This document shows positions 19,051-27,292 of a stretch of DNA of 64,000 nucleotides, piece by piece; the stretch's first letter is position 1, and every line of letters begins with the position of its first letter. This stretch comes from AP-15 sp963785565. GTDB lineage: Bacteria > Pseudomonadota > Alphaproteobacteria > ATCC43930 > CGMCC-115725. The DNA lies in NCBI GenBank assembly GCA_963785565.1, contig CAWAVV010000033.1:1-64000 (forward strand), given 5' to 3'. The notes below the pieces were generated by a model that worked only from the letters and a program-made list of their open reading frames with translations, searched no databases and had not been told where the DNA came from. Made by a program: the position numbers and the translations under genes.

Positions 19051-19926
19051 CTACTCGAAGGCGTAGCGGTAAGCGCCGCCGTGGCGGACGATGCGTCCGA
19101 CGGTCGGCGCCGGGAAATGGGCCGGGAGCAGGCGGGTGCCGTGCTCGGCATGCTCTTCGATCAGCCGGATGCGGGTCTTGCGCGACAGCTCGCGGTCGGT
19201 GCAGGCCAAGGTCGACCATTCCGGCTTTGCCAGCTGGAGCTGGTGGTGCAGCACGTCGCCGAGGAAGACGGCGCGCTCGTCGCGCGAGCGGGCGTGGATC
19301 ACGACATTGCCCGGCGTATGCCCCGGTGCGGCCTCGAACCACAGCCCGTCTTCGAGCGCGAAATCGTCGTCGACCAGCTGCGACTGCCCGGTGCGCACCA
19401 CCGGCAGCACGCTGTCTTCAAAGGCGAGCCGATGCGGCGATTCCTCGCCGCGCTGCTGCACCCCCTGCCAATGGTCGAACTCGCGGCGAGCCATGACGTA
19501 GCGCGCATTGGGAAAGGTCGGGACCCAATGCCCGTTTTCGAGCCGCGTGTTCCAGCCGACATGGTCCCAGTGCAGATGCGTGCACATGACGAAGTCGACC
19601 TGTTCGGGCCGGACTCCGGCGGCGGCGAGATCGGCCAGATAGGGGGTGCGCAGCCGGTGGAATTGCGGCCGGGTCGGGCGCTCCTTGTCGTTGCCGAGGC
19701 AGGAATCGATCAGGATCGTGTGGTGCCCGGTTTTGACGATGAAGCTGTGGAAGCTGAAGACGAGCTTGCCGGTCGCCGGGTCGATAAGCTGCGGCCCGGT
19801 CATATCCGGGTTGGCTTGCAATACCTCGGCGTCGAAATCGGGGAAGAAATCAGCGGGGCCGATAAACGGGCCCTCGTACTCGGTGATCCGCCGCACCTCG
19901 AAATCGCCGATCCGCGTGACTTGCAT
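19051..19926 (-). CDS. MBL-fold metallo-hydrolase
   Basis: 291 residues, no signal peptide. The zinc motif is H117/H119/D121/H122 in CTHLHWDHVGWN; later metal ligands follow in AAPGHTPGNV and VFLGDVLHH, and a final His in LPAHFPAP. The overall pattern resembles the lactonase-like branch (quorum-quenching and related cytoplasmic hydrolases) more than true beta-lactamases. GGAGGCGGG precedes the ATG. The substrate is unknown. It is the first gene of a minus-strand run with DUF2283, ThDP-enzyme and ureohydrolase genes. Confidence 0.92.
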   Translation of the reverse strand: MQVTRIGDFEVRRITEYEGPFIGPADFFPDFDAEVLQANPDMTGPQLIDPATGKLVFSFHSFIVKTGHHTILIDSCLGNDKERPTRPQFHRLRTPYLADLAAAGVRPEQVDFVMCTHLHWDHVGWNTRLENGHWVPTFPNARYVMARREFDHWQGVQQRGEESPHRLAFEDSVLPVVRTGQSQLVDDDFALEDGLWFEAAPGHTPGNVVIHARSRDERAVFLGDVLHHQLQLAKPEWSTLACTDRELSRKTRIRLIEEHAEHGTRLLPAHFPAPTVGRIVRHGGAYRYAFE

Positions 19927-20016
19927 GATCCCGCCTCCGCATTCCGCCGCGAGGACGAAACCTACGCCGGCGCGCGGCCGCGGTCGATAGGGCGGGCGAC
20001 GGTCCGCAAGGTGGCG

Positions 20017-20092
20017 TGGTAGGCGCGAAAGGGAATCGAACCCCTGACCTCTCCCATGTGGTGGGAGCGCTCTGCCACTGAGCTACGCGCCT
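20017..20092 (-). tRNA. tRNA-Val (CAC)-like, with unusual C33
   Basis: Cloverleaf with acceptor stem AGGCGCG/CGCGCCT, D arm GCTCAGTGGCAGAGC, anticodon stem CTCCC/GGGAG, T arm AGGGG/CCCTT around TTCGATT, and an encoded CCA at 20017-20019. The seven-base loop is ACCACAT, so the anticodon is CAC (Val, codon GUG). The base before it is C where nearly all elongator tRNAs have U33. It may be a variant or decaying gene. Confidence 0.8.
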
Positions 20093-20121
20093 GTCGATCA
20101 GCATATAATGTGGAGGGCAGA

Positions 20122-20155
20122 TGGTGGGCGCGACCGGGATGGAGCCTGTGACCCC
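20122..20155 (-). repeat. Decayed duplicate of the tRNA-Val 3' end (att-like)
   Basis: 34 bases match the 3' part of the tRNA gene at 20840-20914 at 31 positions (mismatches at three bases), in the same orientation and including the CCA end. It lies 718 bases beyond the intact tRNA on the side its 3' end faces. This is the geometry left when an element integrates at a tRNA 3' end. No integrase is present. Confidence 0.65.
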
Positions 20156-20212
20156 GATTGGTGTGCGGTGTACCGTTTGCCCGATTGGGCTTTCCTTGTC
20201 GAGTGGCTGGAG

Positions 20213-20413
20213 ATGCGGAGCCGACGCCTAGCGGCTGAGAGGTGGCTGAGGACGGCGCGACCACGCAGAATTGTGGGGATAGCCCTCGTTGTCGTTGGGG
20301 TGCTCCTGTGGGGGATCGCCGCGATCCCATCCCCTCTTAGGGGGCCCCTGGGTGTCATATCCGGCGGAGCGCTAGTTGCCGTCGGCATCATCCTGATCGT
20401 CACTTCTTATTGA
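20213..20413 (+). CDS. Small two-helix membrane protein, unknown
   Basis: 66 residues from ATG 20213 (MRSRRLAAERWLRTARPRRI). A basic N-terminus is followed by two predicted transmembrane segments (VGIALVVVGVLLWGIAAI and GALVAVGIILIVTS) separated by a short Pro/Gly turn. The frame is open from 20108, but the first 35 codons overlap the tRNA-like repeat and look non-coding. A weak CTGGAG precedes the start. Located inside the tRNA-bounded mini-island. No family was recognised. Confidence 0.45.
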   Translation: MRSRRLAAERWLRTARPRRIVGIALVVVGVLLWGIAAIPSPLRGPLGVISGGALVAVGIILIVTSY

Positions 20414-20568
20414 CCGCAACTCGGTCCCGGTCACTGGCACACAAGTCGGAAGCCATCTTCTGAGCGGTCGTTTCGACGCCGAAGCGTTCGGCCGGTCGCA
20501 ACCATGGTTGCCTCCTGTCGCGATCCGTTTGCTATGTTGGCGGTTCACCCTGATTGGAGAAGTTGCGT

Positions 20569-20763
20569 ATGCCGACTCTAACCACCGACCGCGGAGACGA
20601 GGTCAACGTTTCGCCCAGGCTTGTGGCGAGGATGGCCGCGCGTATGCATCGTATGACACCGGAGCGAAGGGCGGGGTATCTCGCGAAGGCGCAACGCGGG
20701 CTCGATACCGCGCACCCATCTCGGAACGCGGCGGCAGCTGTGCTCGCGTCGAAGAAACCCTAG
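20569..20763 (+). CDS. Small basic hypothetical protein
   Basis: 64 residues from ATG 20569 (MPTLTTDRGDEVNVSPRLVA); GGAGAAG sits 6 bases upstream, which decides against the ATG at 20554. The protein is soluble, Ala/Arg-rich and probably helical (RMAARMHRMTPERRAGYLA). No family was recognised. It lies between the decayed tRNA repeat and the intact tRNA-Val, so it is cargo of the putative mini-island. Confidence 0.5.
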   Translation: MPTLTTDRGDEVNVSPRLVARMAARMHRMTPERRAGYLAKAQRGLDTAHPSRNAAAAVLASKKP

Positions 20764-20839
20764 CGCATGGATACGATGCCCGGCCGGATGAGACTGCTGC
20801 GGTCCGCAGCTCGAATTCGGTGTGGGTTGTCGAAAGAGC

Positions 20840-20914
20840 TGGTGGGCGCGACAGGGATTGAACCTGTGACCCCACCCGTGTGAAGGGTGTGCTCTCCCGC
20901 TGAGCTACGCGCCC
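20840..20914 (-). tRNA. tRNA-Val (CAC)
   Basis: Complete cloverleaf: acceptor GGGCGCG/CGCGCCC, D arm GCTCAGCGGGAGAGC, anticodon stem CACCC/GGGTG with loop TTCACAC giving anticodon CAC, T arm ACAGG/CCTGT, and encoded CCA (20840-20842). U33 is present, unlike the copy at 20017. Likely the functional gene for Val-GUG codons. Confidence 0.95.
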
Positions 20915-21034
20915 GCTCCGGCCGGCGGCATTTAGGCGGCGGCGCGAAACCCTGTCAAGGCGCGGGCGGATGCGGTCCGGCGGTGCAGGCGGTAAGATTG
21001 GCGAGGAGGACCGGCGAAATTTGGGAGGACGGTC

Positions 21035-22015
21035 ATGCAGCGGCATCGATTGGGGAAACTGTGGCCGGTTTCGGCGCTGACCTTGGGCGGCGGCGGGCTC
21101 GGCATGGTGTGGGGCGAGACCACATTCGAGGAATGCGTCGCGACCCTGCATGCGGCGGTCGAGGCCGGCATCGATCTGCTCGACCTGGCGCCGAGCTATG
21201 GCAACGGCAAGGCCGAGGAGGTCGTCGGCGCAGCCTTTTCTGGTAGACTGCCGGATGGGGTGCGGGTCACCAGCAAGTGCAATCTGGGCGAGCCGCCGCC
21301 CGGCGAGATCGAAACCATTTTGCGCCGTTCGATCGAAGGAAGCCTGCGCCGGCTGCGCCTCGATCGTCTCGATTTGTTCTTTCTGCATTCGAATGTCGTA
21401 CCCGATTCGGACCACCGTGCGCGCCGGCCTGCAGCCGCCGTGCGTATGACGTTGTACAGAACCTTTGTCGAACATGTTCGCCCGGTTTTTGAACGGCTGG
21501 TCGCCGAGGGATTGATCGGCGCGTGGGGCCTGACCGGCATCGGCCATCCGGACACGATCATCCGGCTGCTCGGCGAGACCCCGGCGCCCGGGGCGGTGCA
21601 ATGCATCGCCAATCTGCTCAACTCGCCCGGTGGGCTCAAATTCTTCGACGGTCCGGCAAAGCCGCGCCTGGTGATGGAGGCGGCTCATGCCAATGGGGTC
21701 GGCGTGATGGGCATTCGCGCGGTGCAGGCCGGGGCGTTGACCGACACGCTCGACCGCCCCTTGCCGGCCGATCACCCAGAGATGCGCGATTATGCGCGAG
21801 CCGCAGGCTTTCGCCGCCTGGCCGCCGAGCTTGGCGCCAGTCCCGCTGCATTAGCCCATCGCTACGCCCTCTCGCTGGGCGTCGATACTCTGGTGCTCGG
21901 GGTCAAGAACCGCGCCGAATTGGCCGAGTGCGTCGCCGCGGCCGCGGCCGGGCCTTTGCCGGCTGAAATCATCGCGCGGATCGACCAATCGGTGGACCGC
22001 GCCGGCGAAGGGTGA
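21035..22015 (+). CDS. Aldo/keto reductase family oxidoreductase
   Basis: 326 residues, cytoplasmic NADPH-dependent (beta/alpha)8 barrel. Active-site elements are visible: Asp/Tyr in IDLLDLAPSYGNGKAEEVVG, Lys in TSKCNL, and the His-bearing strand LDLFFLHSN. The cofactor-end motif LGVKNRAEL sits near the C-terminus. GGGAGGAC lies 6 bases before the ATG. It is followed 46 bases later by a formyl-CoA-transferase-like gene and then a dienelactone hydrolase, all on the plus strand. The physiological substrate is not deducible. Confidence 0.92.
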   Translation: MQRHRLGKLWPVSALTLGGGGLGMVWGETTFEECVATLHAAVEAGIDLLDLAPSYGNGKAEEVVGAAFSGRLPDGVRVTSKCNLGEPPPGEIETILRRSIEGSLRRLRLDRLDLFFLHSNVVPDSDHRARRPAAAVRMTLYRTFVEHVRPVFERLVAEGLIGAWGLTGIGHPDTIIRLLGETPAPGAVQCIANLLNSPGGLKFFDGPAKPRLVMEAAHANGVGVMGIRAVQAGALTDTLDRPLPADHPEMRDYARAAGFRRLAAELGASPAALAHRYALSLGVDTLVLGVKNRAELAECVAAAAAGPLPAEIIARIDQSVDRAGEG

Positions 22016-22061
22016 CACCCTTCACGCGCAACACGCTGACACCGGCGGGAGGAACGTCAAC

Positions 22062-23270
22062 ATGAGCCAGGCACTCGAGGGCATACGCGTTATCGACTTC
22101 ACCCACGACCAGGCCGGTCCGTCGTGCACCCAGATGCTGGCCTGGCTCGGCGCCGACGTGATCAAGATCGAGCGCCCGCCGCATGGCGACCGCGCGCGCC
22201 GGCTGTGGAACATGGACAATCCGAACCTCGACAGCTTTTTCTTTCTGCTGCTCAACAGCAACAAGCGCAGCACGGTGATCAATCTGCGCACCGAGGAGGG
22301 CAAGGAGATTGCCCGCCGCCTGATCAAAAACGCCGACATCGTTGCCGAGAACCTCGGTCCCGGCGTCATGGAACGACTGGGTCTCGGCTATGAGGCCGTC
22401 AAGGCGCTGAACCCGCGCGTGGTCTACGCCTCGGTCAAAGGCTTCGGCTCCTACGGCCCTTACAGCGGGTTCAAATGCTTCGAGCCGGTGGCGCAGGCGA
22501 CATCGGGGGCGATGAGCGTGACTGGCGAGGCCGATGGCCCGCCAATGGTCAACGGCGCCAATATCGGCGATTCCGGTACCGGCATGCATCTGACGATCGC
22601 GATCCTCGCCGCCCTTGTTCAGCGCGGGCAGACGGGTCGCGGCCAGCTTGTCGAGGTGGCGATGCAGGAAGCGGTGCTGAACCTGACCCGGGTCAAATAC
22701 ACCGGGACCTTGGCCACCGGAAAACCCCTGGAACGGAGCGGCAACCGCTCGCCCACCGGCGGGTGGTCCGACCTCTTGCGCTGCGCCGGCAATGGCGTGG
22801 ACGATTACGTCTACATTACGATCCCGCCCGACAATCCGGAGATGTTCGAGGCGATGACCGAGGTCATGGAACGCCCGGAGCTGCGCACCGACGAGCGGTT
22901 TGCAACACCCCCGGCGCGCGCCAAGAATGGTGCGGCCCTGACCGCCGAGATCGAACGCTGGACCGGGACGCGAGAGAAGCGTGAGGTCATGAAGGCGTTC
23001 GCCGGACGCGGCATCGTTTGCGGCGCGGTTCTCAACACGACCGAGGTGCTCGCCGACCCGCATCTGCGCGAGCGGGAAACGATTTTCGACCTCGAACACC
23101 CGACCCGCGGCCGGTTTTCGGTGATCGGCTGCCCGGTGCGGCTTTCGGATTCGCCGGTTGCCCCAAGGCGCGCGCCGCTCAAAGGCGAGCACACCGAAGA
23201 CGTGCTGAAAAATATCGCCGGCTACACGCAGGACGAGATCCGTCAGCTGCGTGAAAAGCACGTGATTTAG
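22062..23270 (+). CDS. CaiB/BaiF CoA-transferase, closest to formyl-CoA transferase (Frc)
   Basis: 402 residues. From memory of the family it follows Frc closely over its whole length: LEGIRVIDFTHDQAGPSCTQ at the start, ADVIKIERPPHGD, NADIVAENLGPGVMERLG, catalytic D170 in GANIGDSGTGMH, MQEAVLNLTRVK, and the C-terminal LREKHVI matching the Frc ending. Frc moves CoA from formyl-CoA to oxalate; the partner oxalyl-CoA decarboxylase is not in the window, and the ThDP enzyme at 17 kb does not look like it. The frc assignment therefore stays tentative. GGGAGGAA precedes the ATG. Confidence 0.9.
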   Translation: MSQALEGIRVIDFTHDQAGPSCTQMLAWLGADVIKIERPPHGDRARRLWNMDNPNLDSFFFLLLNSNKRSTVINLRTEEGKEIARRLIKNADIVAENLGPGVMERLGLGYEAVKALNPRVVYASVKGFGSYGPYSGFKCFEPVAQATSGAMSVTGEADGPPMVNGANIGDSGTGMHLTIAILAALVQRGQTGRGQLVEVAMQEAVLNLTRVKYTGTLATGKPLERSGNRSPTGGWSDLLRCAGNGVDDYVYITIPPDNPEMFEAMTEVMERPELRTDERFATPPARAKNGAALTAEIERWTGTREKREVMKAFAGRGIVCGAVLNTTEVLADPHLRERETIFDLEHPTRGRFSVIGCPVRLSDSPVAPRRAPLKGEHTEDVLKNIAGYTQDEIRQLREKHVI

Positions 23271-23353
23271 GGGTGCCAGTCAGGCAGTAAGAGGGCCACG
23301 CCGATAACTCTTCCGGCGCAAGAGCGTGTGAAGAAATTGTTCTTACCGAGAAA

Positions 23354-23477
23354 CGTCATTCCGGGGCGGCCCGAAGGGCCGAGCCCGGAACCCAAGAACA
23401 CCTGAATTTCCGACACATTATACGTCCGGTGTTCATGGGTCCGGGCTCGCGGGCAGTGCCCGCGCCCCGGAATGACG
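23354..23477. repeat. Large inverted intergenic repeat (GTCATTCCGGGGC type)
   Basis: The ends are perfect 14-bp inverted arms, CGTCATTCCGGGGC and GCCCCGGAATGACG, with further internal pairing (GAGCCCGGAACCCA against TGGGTCCGGGCTC). This is a widespread alphaproteobacterial repeat style. It occupies the gap between the CoA-transferase and dienelactone hydrolase genes and may fold as a long hairpin. Confidence 0.75.
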
Positions 23478-23570
23478 GCGCTTGGTATTTTTCACACGCT
23501 CGCAAGCGAGGACCTATTGCAGAAATAGGCGCCGACCTTCGCCGGTGTGATGAAATAGGGAGACGACCAG

Positions 23571-24311
23571 GTGATCGAACAAACTCTGGACCTCGCGACC
23601 AAGGATGGCGCGATGGAGACCTTTATCTGCCATCCCGAACGCGGCGGACCGTACCCGGCCGTCTTTTTGCTGATGGATGCGCCGGGGGTCCGCGAGGAAT
23701 TGCGCGACATGGCCCGCCGGCTCGCTACGGTCGGCTATTATGTGCTGCTGCCCAATCTCTATTACCGTGCCGGTCGCGACACGATCTTTGGGCCCGACGT
23801 GCTTGATCAGGGCAGCCCGGAGCGCGAGCGCATGCGTGCGGTGCGCACCAAAATGACGATCCCGCCGGTCATGGAAGATGTCGGCACGATGCTCGCCTAC
23901 CTCGACCGCCAGAGCCAGGTCAAGCCGGGGCCCGCGGGCGCCCACGGCTATTGCATGAGCGGCCCATATGCACTCGCCGCCGCGGCGCGTTATCCGGACC
24001 GAATTATCGCTGCCGCCTCGTTCTACGGCACCTGGCTGGTCAACGACGCCGAAGAAAGCCCGCATCTGTCGCTCGGCCGGGTCAAAGGCGAGCTCTACAT
24101 TGCCTGCGCCGAGCATGACGAGCTGGCGCCGTTCCCGATGGTCGAGGAATTGCGCGGCCTGTTTCGCCGGGCCGGCACGGCGGGGGAGATCGAGCTTTAC
24201 CCCGGCGTCCACCACGGCTTCGCCTTTCCGCAGCGCTGGTGCTACGACAAAGGGGCCGCCGAGCGCCATTGGGAACGGCTGATCGCGCTCTACCGGCGGC
24301 GCCTGGGGTAA
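23571..24311 (+). CDS. Dienelactone hydrolase family protein
   Basis: 246 residues from GTG 23571, with GGGAGACG upstream. Alpha/beta hydrolase with the DLH triad: nucleophile C128 in AHGYCMSGPYA, D183 in CAEHDELAP, and His in PGVHHGFAFP (214/215). DLH enzymes open lactone rings in chloroaromatic breakdown, but many family members have other substrates. It lies 300 bases after the Frc-like gene across an inverted repeat, so co-transcription is uncertain. Confidence 0.92.
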   Translation: MIEQTLDLATKDGAMETFICHPERGGPYPAVFLLMDAPGVREELRDMARRLATVGYYVLLPNLYYRAGRDTIFGPDVLDQGSPERERMRAVRTKMTIPPVMEDVGTMLAYLDRQSQVKPGPAGAHGYCMSGPYALAAAARYPDRIIAAASFYGTWLVNDAEESPHLSLGRVKGELYIACAEHDELAPFPMVEELRGLFRRAGTAGEIELYPGVHHGFAFPQRWCYDKGAAERHWERLIALYRRRLG

Positions 24312-24680
24312 AGCGCCGGTGGTCGCCGCGCTACTTGCCGTACCGCCGCGGCGACAACCGCACGAGTGTCAGGTCAGTAGCCTCCGCCGTGCCCTGAGAC
24401 GGTGTTTGGACACTGACCCGCGGGGGGACAGATTATGTCGATCGCCTTTGTTGAGCACGCCGAAGGCGCCAGCGTCAAGGCGCTGACGAAAATCACCCAT
24501 GCAACTATTCGCGACAACGTCGCTCCGTCCCCCTGACGACCATATCGAGCGGAACGTCCTTGGCCGCAGCCGGGTTATCCGTAGTGACAATGTCTACCAA
24601 TGCGTGTTTGCCATCCGCGAATTGGCTCAGATCCTCAGATCCACTCCGCCGTCATCTTTCCGGCGCAGACTTCTATCGCG
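24312..24680. other. 369-base gap, no convincing gene
   Basis: Overlapping open frames on both strands lack protein character. A segment near 24410-24440 (GACACTGACCCGCGGGGGGA) looks like debris of an element end, but no repeat partner was found in the window. Confidence 0.4.
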
Positions 24681-24833
24681 TCAAAACCTCCCGCGGCCGA
24701 CCAGAAGATACACGATCAGGATAATCAGCAGGATACCTCCGATGCCGATCCCGCCGCGGTAGCCGTAGCGCGAATAGCCAAAGCCGCCTCCGAACAGGAG
24801 GACCAGTATGAGGATTATCAGGATCAGATCCAT
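24681..24833 (-). CDS. DUF3309-like hydrophobic microprotein
   Basis: 50 residues starting MDLILIILILVLLFGGGFGY. Two hydrophobic helices flank a Gly/Tyr-rich turn (SRYGYRGGIGIGG) and end LLIILIVYLLVGRGRF. The pattern matches the DUF3309 family of tiny alphaproteobacterial membrane proteins, whose role is unknown. GGGAGGAG lies 4 bases before the ATG, which makes translation likely despite the size. It stands alone between the dienelactone hydrolase and an OmpA-type lipoprotein gene. Confidence 0.8.
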   Translation of the reverse strand: MDLILIILILVLLFGGGFGYSRYGYRGGIGIGGILLIILIVYLLVGRGRF

Positions 24834-24997
24834 TGTGCTCCTCCCGTTTTGACGCCGCTAGCGCCGTTGTCTACGGCTCCAATCGGCCGCCGCGCGGATC
24901 ATATCGCGCACAGCGCGGGAGCGCATTCCTGATCTCGCCCTGCACGCGAAGCTCTGGTAAGCTGACCGGTATTCACGTCCCCTAAAGGGAGCTGTCG

Positions 24998-25378
24998 ATG
25001 CGGTTCTTGCCCCTTTTGTGGCTTCTGCTGGTGTTGTCGGCCTGCGCATCCCTTGGCCCGAACAACTCGCCCTATGTCGTGTATTTCCAAGAACGCTCGG
25101 CCCAGCTCGATGCGCCGGCGCGCAGCCTGATCGCAGCGGCGGCGCAGCGCGCGAACGCTGATCCTACCGCGCCGGTCACGGTGGCCGGGTATACCGACAG
25201 CGCCGGCAGCCCGCCGGCCGACGTGCTGCTGTCTCAACAGCGCGCGCAGACCGTGGCGGACGCCTTGTCGGCGGACGGGGTTGCCGCGAACCGATTGATC
25301 CGTAAGGGGCGCGGGCAGACCGGCGGCGACCCTGGTATTGCAAGCCGGCGGGTAGAAATTACGATCGGTGGCGGCTGA
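24998..25378 (+). CDS. OmpA-family lipoprotein
   Basis: 126 residues. The lipobox LSAC follows a 14-residue signal (MRFLPLLWLLLVLSAC). The rest is a compact OmpA/MotB peptidoglycan-associated domain with strand VVYF, helix, and VAGYTDSAGSPPADVLLSQQ, then GRGQTGGDPGIASRRVEI. Probably an outer-membrane lipoprotein contacting peptidoglycan. AAAGGGAG precedes the ATG. The domain is shorter than Pal and has no linker. Confidence 0.88.
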   Translation: MRFLPLLWLLLVLSACASLGPNNSPYVVYFQERSAQLDAPARSLIAAAAQRANADPTAPVTVAGYTDSAGSPPADVLLSQQRAQTVADALSADGVAANRLIRKGRGQTGGDPGIASRRVEITIGGG

Positions 25379-25427
25379 GCCCACAGCAACGCAGCCGATC
25401 GCGCCAATCGCCGGCCCAGGCCGCCCT

Positions 25428-25673
25428 TCATCGCGAAGGCTGCCGGTCGAGGGGTTGCTGCGAACCGCCGCCTGGTTTGGGCCGCCGATATGGCGGGTTG
25501 AGCTGCACGTGCAGCTTGTGTGCCGTGATCCACCCTTCGGCTTCTGCCTCGGTCGCGAAGCCCCTGATATGGGTTGGGTGCGTATCCGGGACGACGACTT
25601 CGACCTCGAACGTTCCATCGGGCAGCGGTACGGCGCTGTAGATCGCCTCAGCGTGAGGATGCAGCCTAACCAT
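25428..25673 (-). CDS. Small conserved protein, paralogue of the one at 9191
   Basis: 81 residues from ATG 25673 (MVRLHPHAEAIYSAVPLPDG). It shares with the 9191-9397 product the blocks HPHAEA, a Val-rich middle, GFATEAEAEGWI and HK...LN.P, about half of all positions. The C-terminus is longer and basic (YRRPKPGGGSQQPLDRQPSR). The open frame extends to 25898, but similarity begins at the chosen start. It is divergent from the tiny lipoprotein gene at 25776. Function unknown. Confidence 0.65.
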   Translation of the reverse strand: MVRLHPHAEAIYSAVPLPDGTFEVEVVVPDTHPTHIRGFATEAEAEGWITAHKLHVQLNPPYRRPKPGGGSQQPLDRQPSR

Positions 25674-25775
25674 GTTGGTAATATGGGCACGCTGGGCGCT
25701 GACCGGTAAGGACGACGAGAGATTTCTCGGCTGGGGCCCGGCTGACGACCAAGCATCGGGTAACTCAAGGGCGCG

Positions 25776-25907
25776 ATGGATAGGCTCAGGGTAATTGTGG
25801 CGCTGCTGATCCTGTGGACGCTGGGAGGTTGCGCTCCGATCGGGACGGGGTCGGCGCCAAGCCCGCCCCCCTCCCAAGACGATCGCGGCGGCATGCATTT
25901 TAATTGA
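25776..25907 (+). CDS. Very small lipoprotein
   Basis: 43 residues: signal MDRLRVIVALLILWTLGGC with lipobox LGGC, then a short polar, Pro-rich tail (APIGTGSAPSPPPSQDDRGG). An AAGG ribosome site lies about 6 bases before the ATG. Small lipoproteins of this size, such as entericidin-like ones, are common but rarely annotated. Target and function unknown. Confidence 0.65.
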   Translation: MDRLRVIVALLILWTLGGCAPIGTGSAPSPPPSQDDRGGMHFN

Positions 25908-26177
25908 TTAAAGCGACAACCAGCCGGTCATGACCGTAAAATTGTGGCCGAAGCCCGCGGCTCCAAATGGAAGTCGCTACCCGGTAGACTGAAGTAATAA
26001 CTTCGTGAGTGATCGTGCGGTGTGAACAAATAGCCGGAAAGATCAGAAAGCTGAGAAGAGGAGCGGAGGCTCGACGCGACGATTGGTTGGGTTTAGATTT
26101 AAAGAAGATCAGAAACCTCGGTCGCGCTCGACGCGGTCTCGAGCAGATAAACGAGATCTTCGGAAAAGGGGGCTTCA

Positions 26178-27146
26178 ATGTGGCGGGTGTTGCGGATGTT
26201 GGGGTGGCGATGGCGCCAGCCGACTTTAGCCCGCTGGCTGGAGGCGGCCGCGCTATTCGGCGTCGCATTCGCAATCCGGTTTTCACTGGGTCCGCTCTAC
26301 GGGGCCGTTCCGTTCCTGAGCTTCTATCCGGCGATCCTCGTCGCCGCCGCGCTGCTAGGGTGGAAAGAGGCTGTGTTTGTCCTCGTGCTGTCCCTGGCGG
26401 CCGCGTGGTATTTCTTTCTGCCTCCCCAAATGCTGTTGTTGCCCGCTGGGTGGACTTTCGTCGGAACCCTGAACATCGCGATCATCATTGCATTGAAAGC
26501 CCTGGCAGAGCAGCTTGCCGAGGCAAGCGAGCGGCAGAGGGTGCTGTTTCTGGAACTGCAGCATCGCATAGCAAACACGTTGCAATCTACGGTCGGCAAA
26601 CTCGAGAGCGTCAGGAGAACGGTGAGTTCCAATCCTGCCGAGTGCGCTGACATGCTGGATGAGGTGATCCGGCGGATGTATGCGTCCGCAGAAATGCATC
26701 GTCGCCTGCATGACTCTACGCTCTTCAATAGCAGGCTGGAGTTAATGCTGCGAGAAGTCGTCACTACGATGATTGATCAAGCGTCCGTCACATTGAATTT
26801 GAACATTGAAGAACTCGACCTCTCACTGGATCAGAAGAGCGTCATCGCGATGCTGGTTATGGAGGTCGCCAACAACTCTGCGAAGCACGTCTTTCAGCGT
26901 AACCTCGGATCACGTTTTGAGGTAGCCGCGCTGGCGCTGCCCGGTCACCGCGCGATGCTGAGGGTTGGGGATGACGGCCCCGGCGTCACGGACGCCGGCG
27001 ACGAACCACGATCGACCCAACGACTGGGCATGCGGGTGCTTCGAGGATTGGCAGACCAGCTTCACGGAACCCTCGCCACCGAACTCGATCAGGGCAGGAA
27101 GGTCACGGTGATCTTCCCTGTCTCTCGTCATTTCGGCAGGAACTAA
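26178..27146 (+). CDS. DUF4118 membrane sensor histidine kinase (HisKA_2/HWE type)
   Basis: 322 residues. Residues 20-110 form a DUF4118-like block of four membrane helices, as in KdpD. Next comes the phospho-acceptor helix with H129 in LELQHRIANTLQ, typical of HisKA_2/HWE kinases. The ATPase domain has N231/N232 in VMEVANNSAKH, GDDGPGV, and the G2-like RLGMRVLRGLADQLHG. AAAAGGGGG precedes the ATG. No response-regulator gene is adjacent, so it is an orphan kinase. Codon use is less GC-biased than in its neighbours. Confidence 0.9.
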   Translation: MWRVLRMLGWRWRQPTLARWLEAAALFGVAFAIRFSLGPLYGAVPFLSFYPAILVAAALLGWKEAVFVLVLSLAAAWYFFLPPQMLLLPAGWTFVGTLNIAIIIALKALAEQLAEASERQRVLFLELQHRIANTLQSTVGKLESVRRTVSSNPAECADMLDEVIRRMYASAEMHRRLHDSTLFNSRLELMLREVVTTMIDQASVTLNLNIEELDLSLDQKSVIAMLVMEVANNSAKHVFQRNLGSRFEVAALALPGHRAMLRVGDDGPGVTDAGDEPRSTQRLGMRVLRGLADQLHGTLATELDQGRKVTVIFPVSRHFGRN

Positions 27147-27292
27147 TGACGGCGCATCTGTCGTCAGAGGTGCAGGGATCGGCGCTCGCCGGCCTCGCTA
27201 ATAGAGCGATCTCGGCTGACAATGATGCCCCTATCCGCTGCCTTCCGCGGACTGCGGCTATCGACCCGGTCGGCCGTGAGCGGATGATCCCG

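Noticed and set aside
20603..21775. 390-codon minus-strand frame over the tRNA and aldo/keto reductase
   Set aside because: It crosses a tRNA gene and is antisense to a well-supported reductase.
22062..23270. Assigning an oxalate-degradation pair (Frc with the ThDP enzyme at 17 kb)
   Set aside because: The ThDP enzyme lacks oxalyl-CoA decarboxylase features and is not linked to the Frc-like gene, so only the CoA-transferase similarity is reported.
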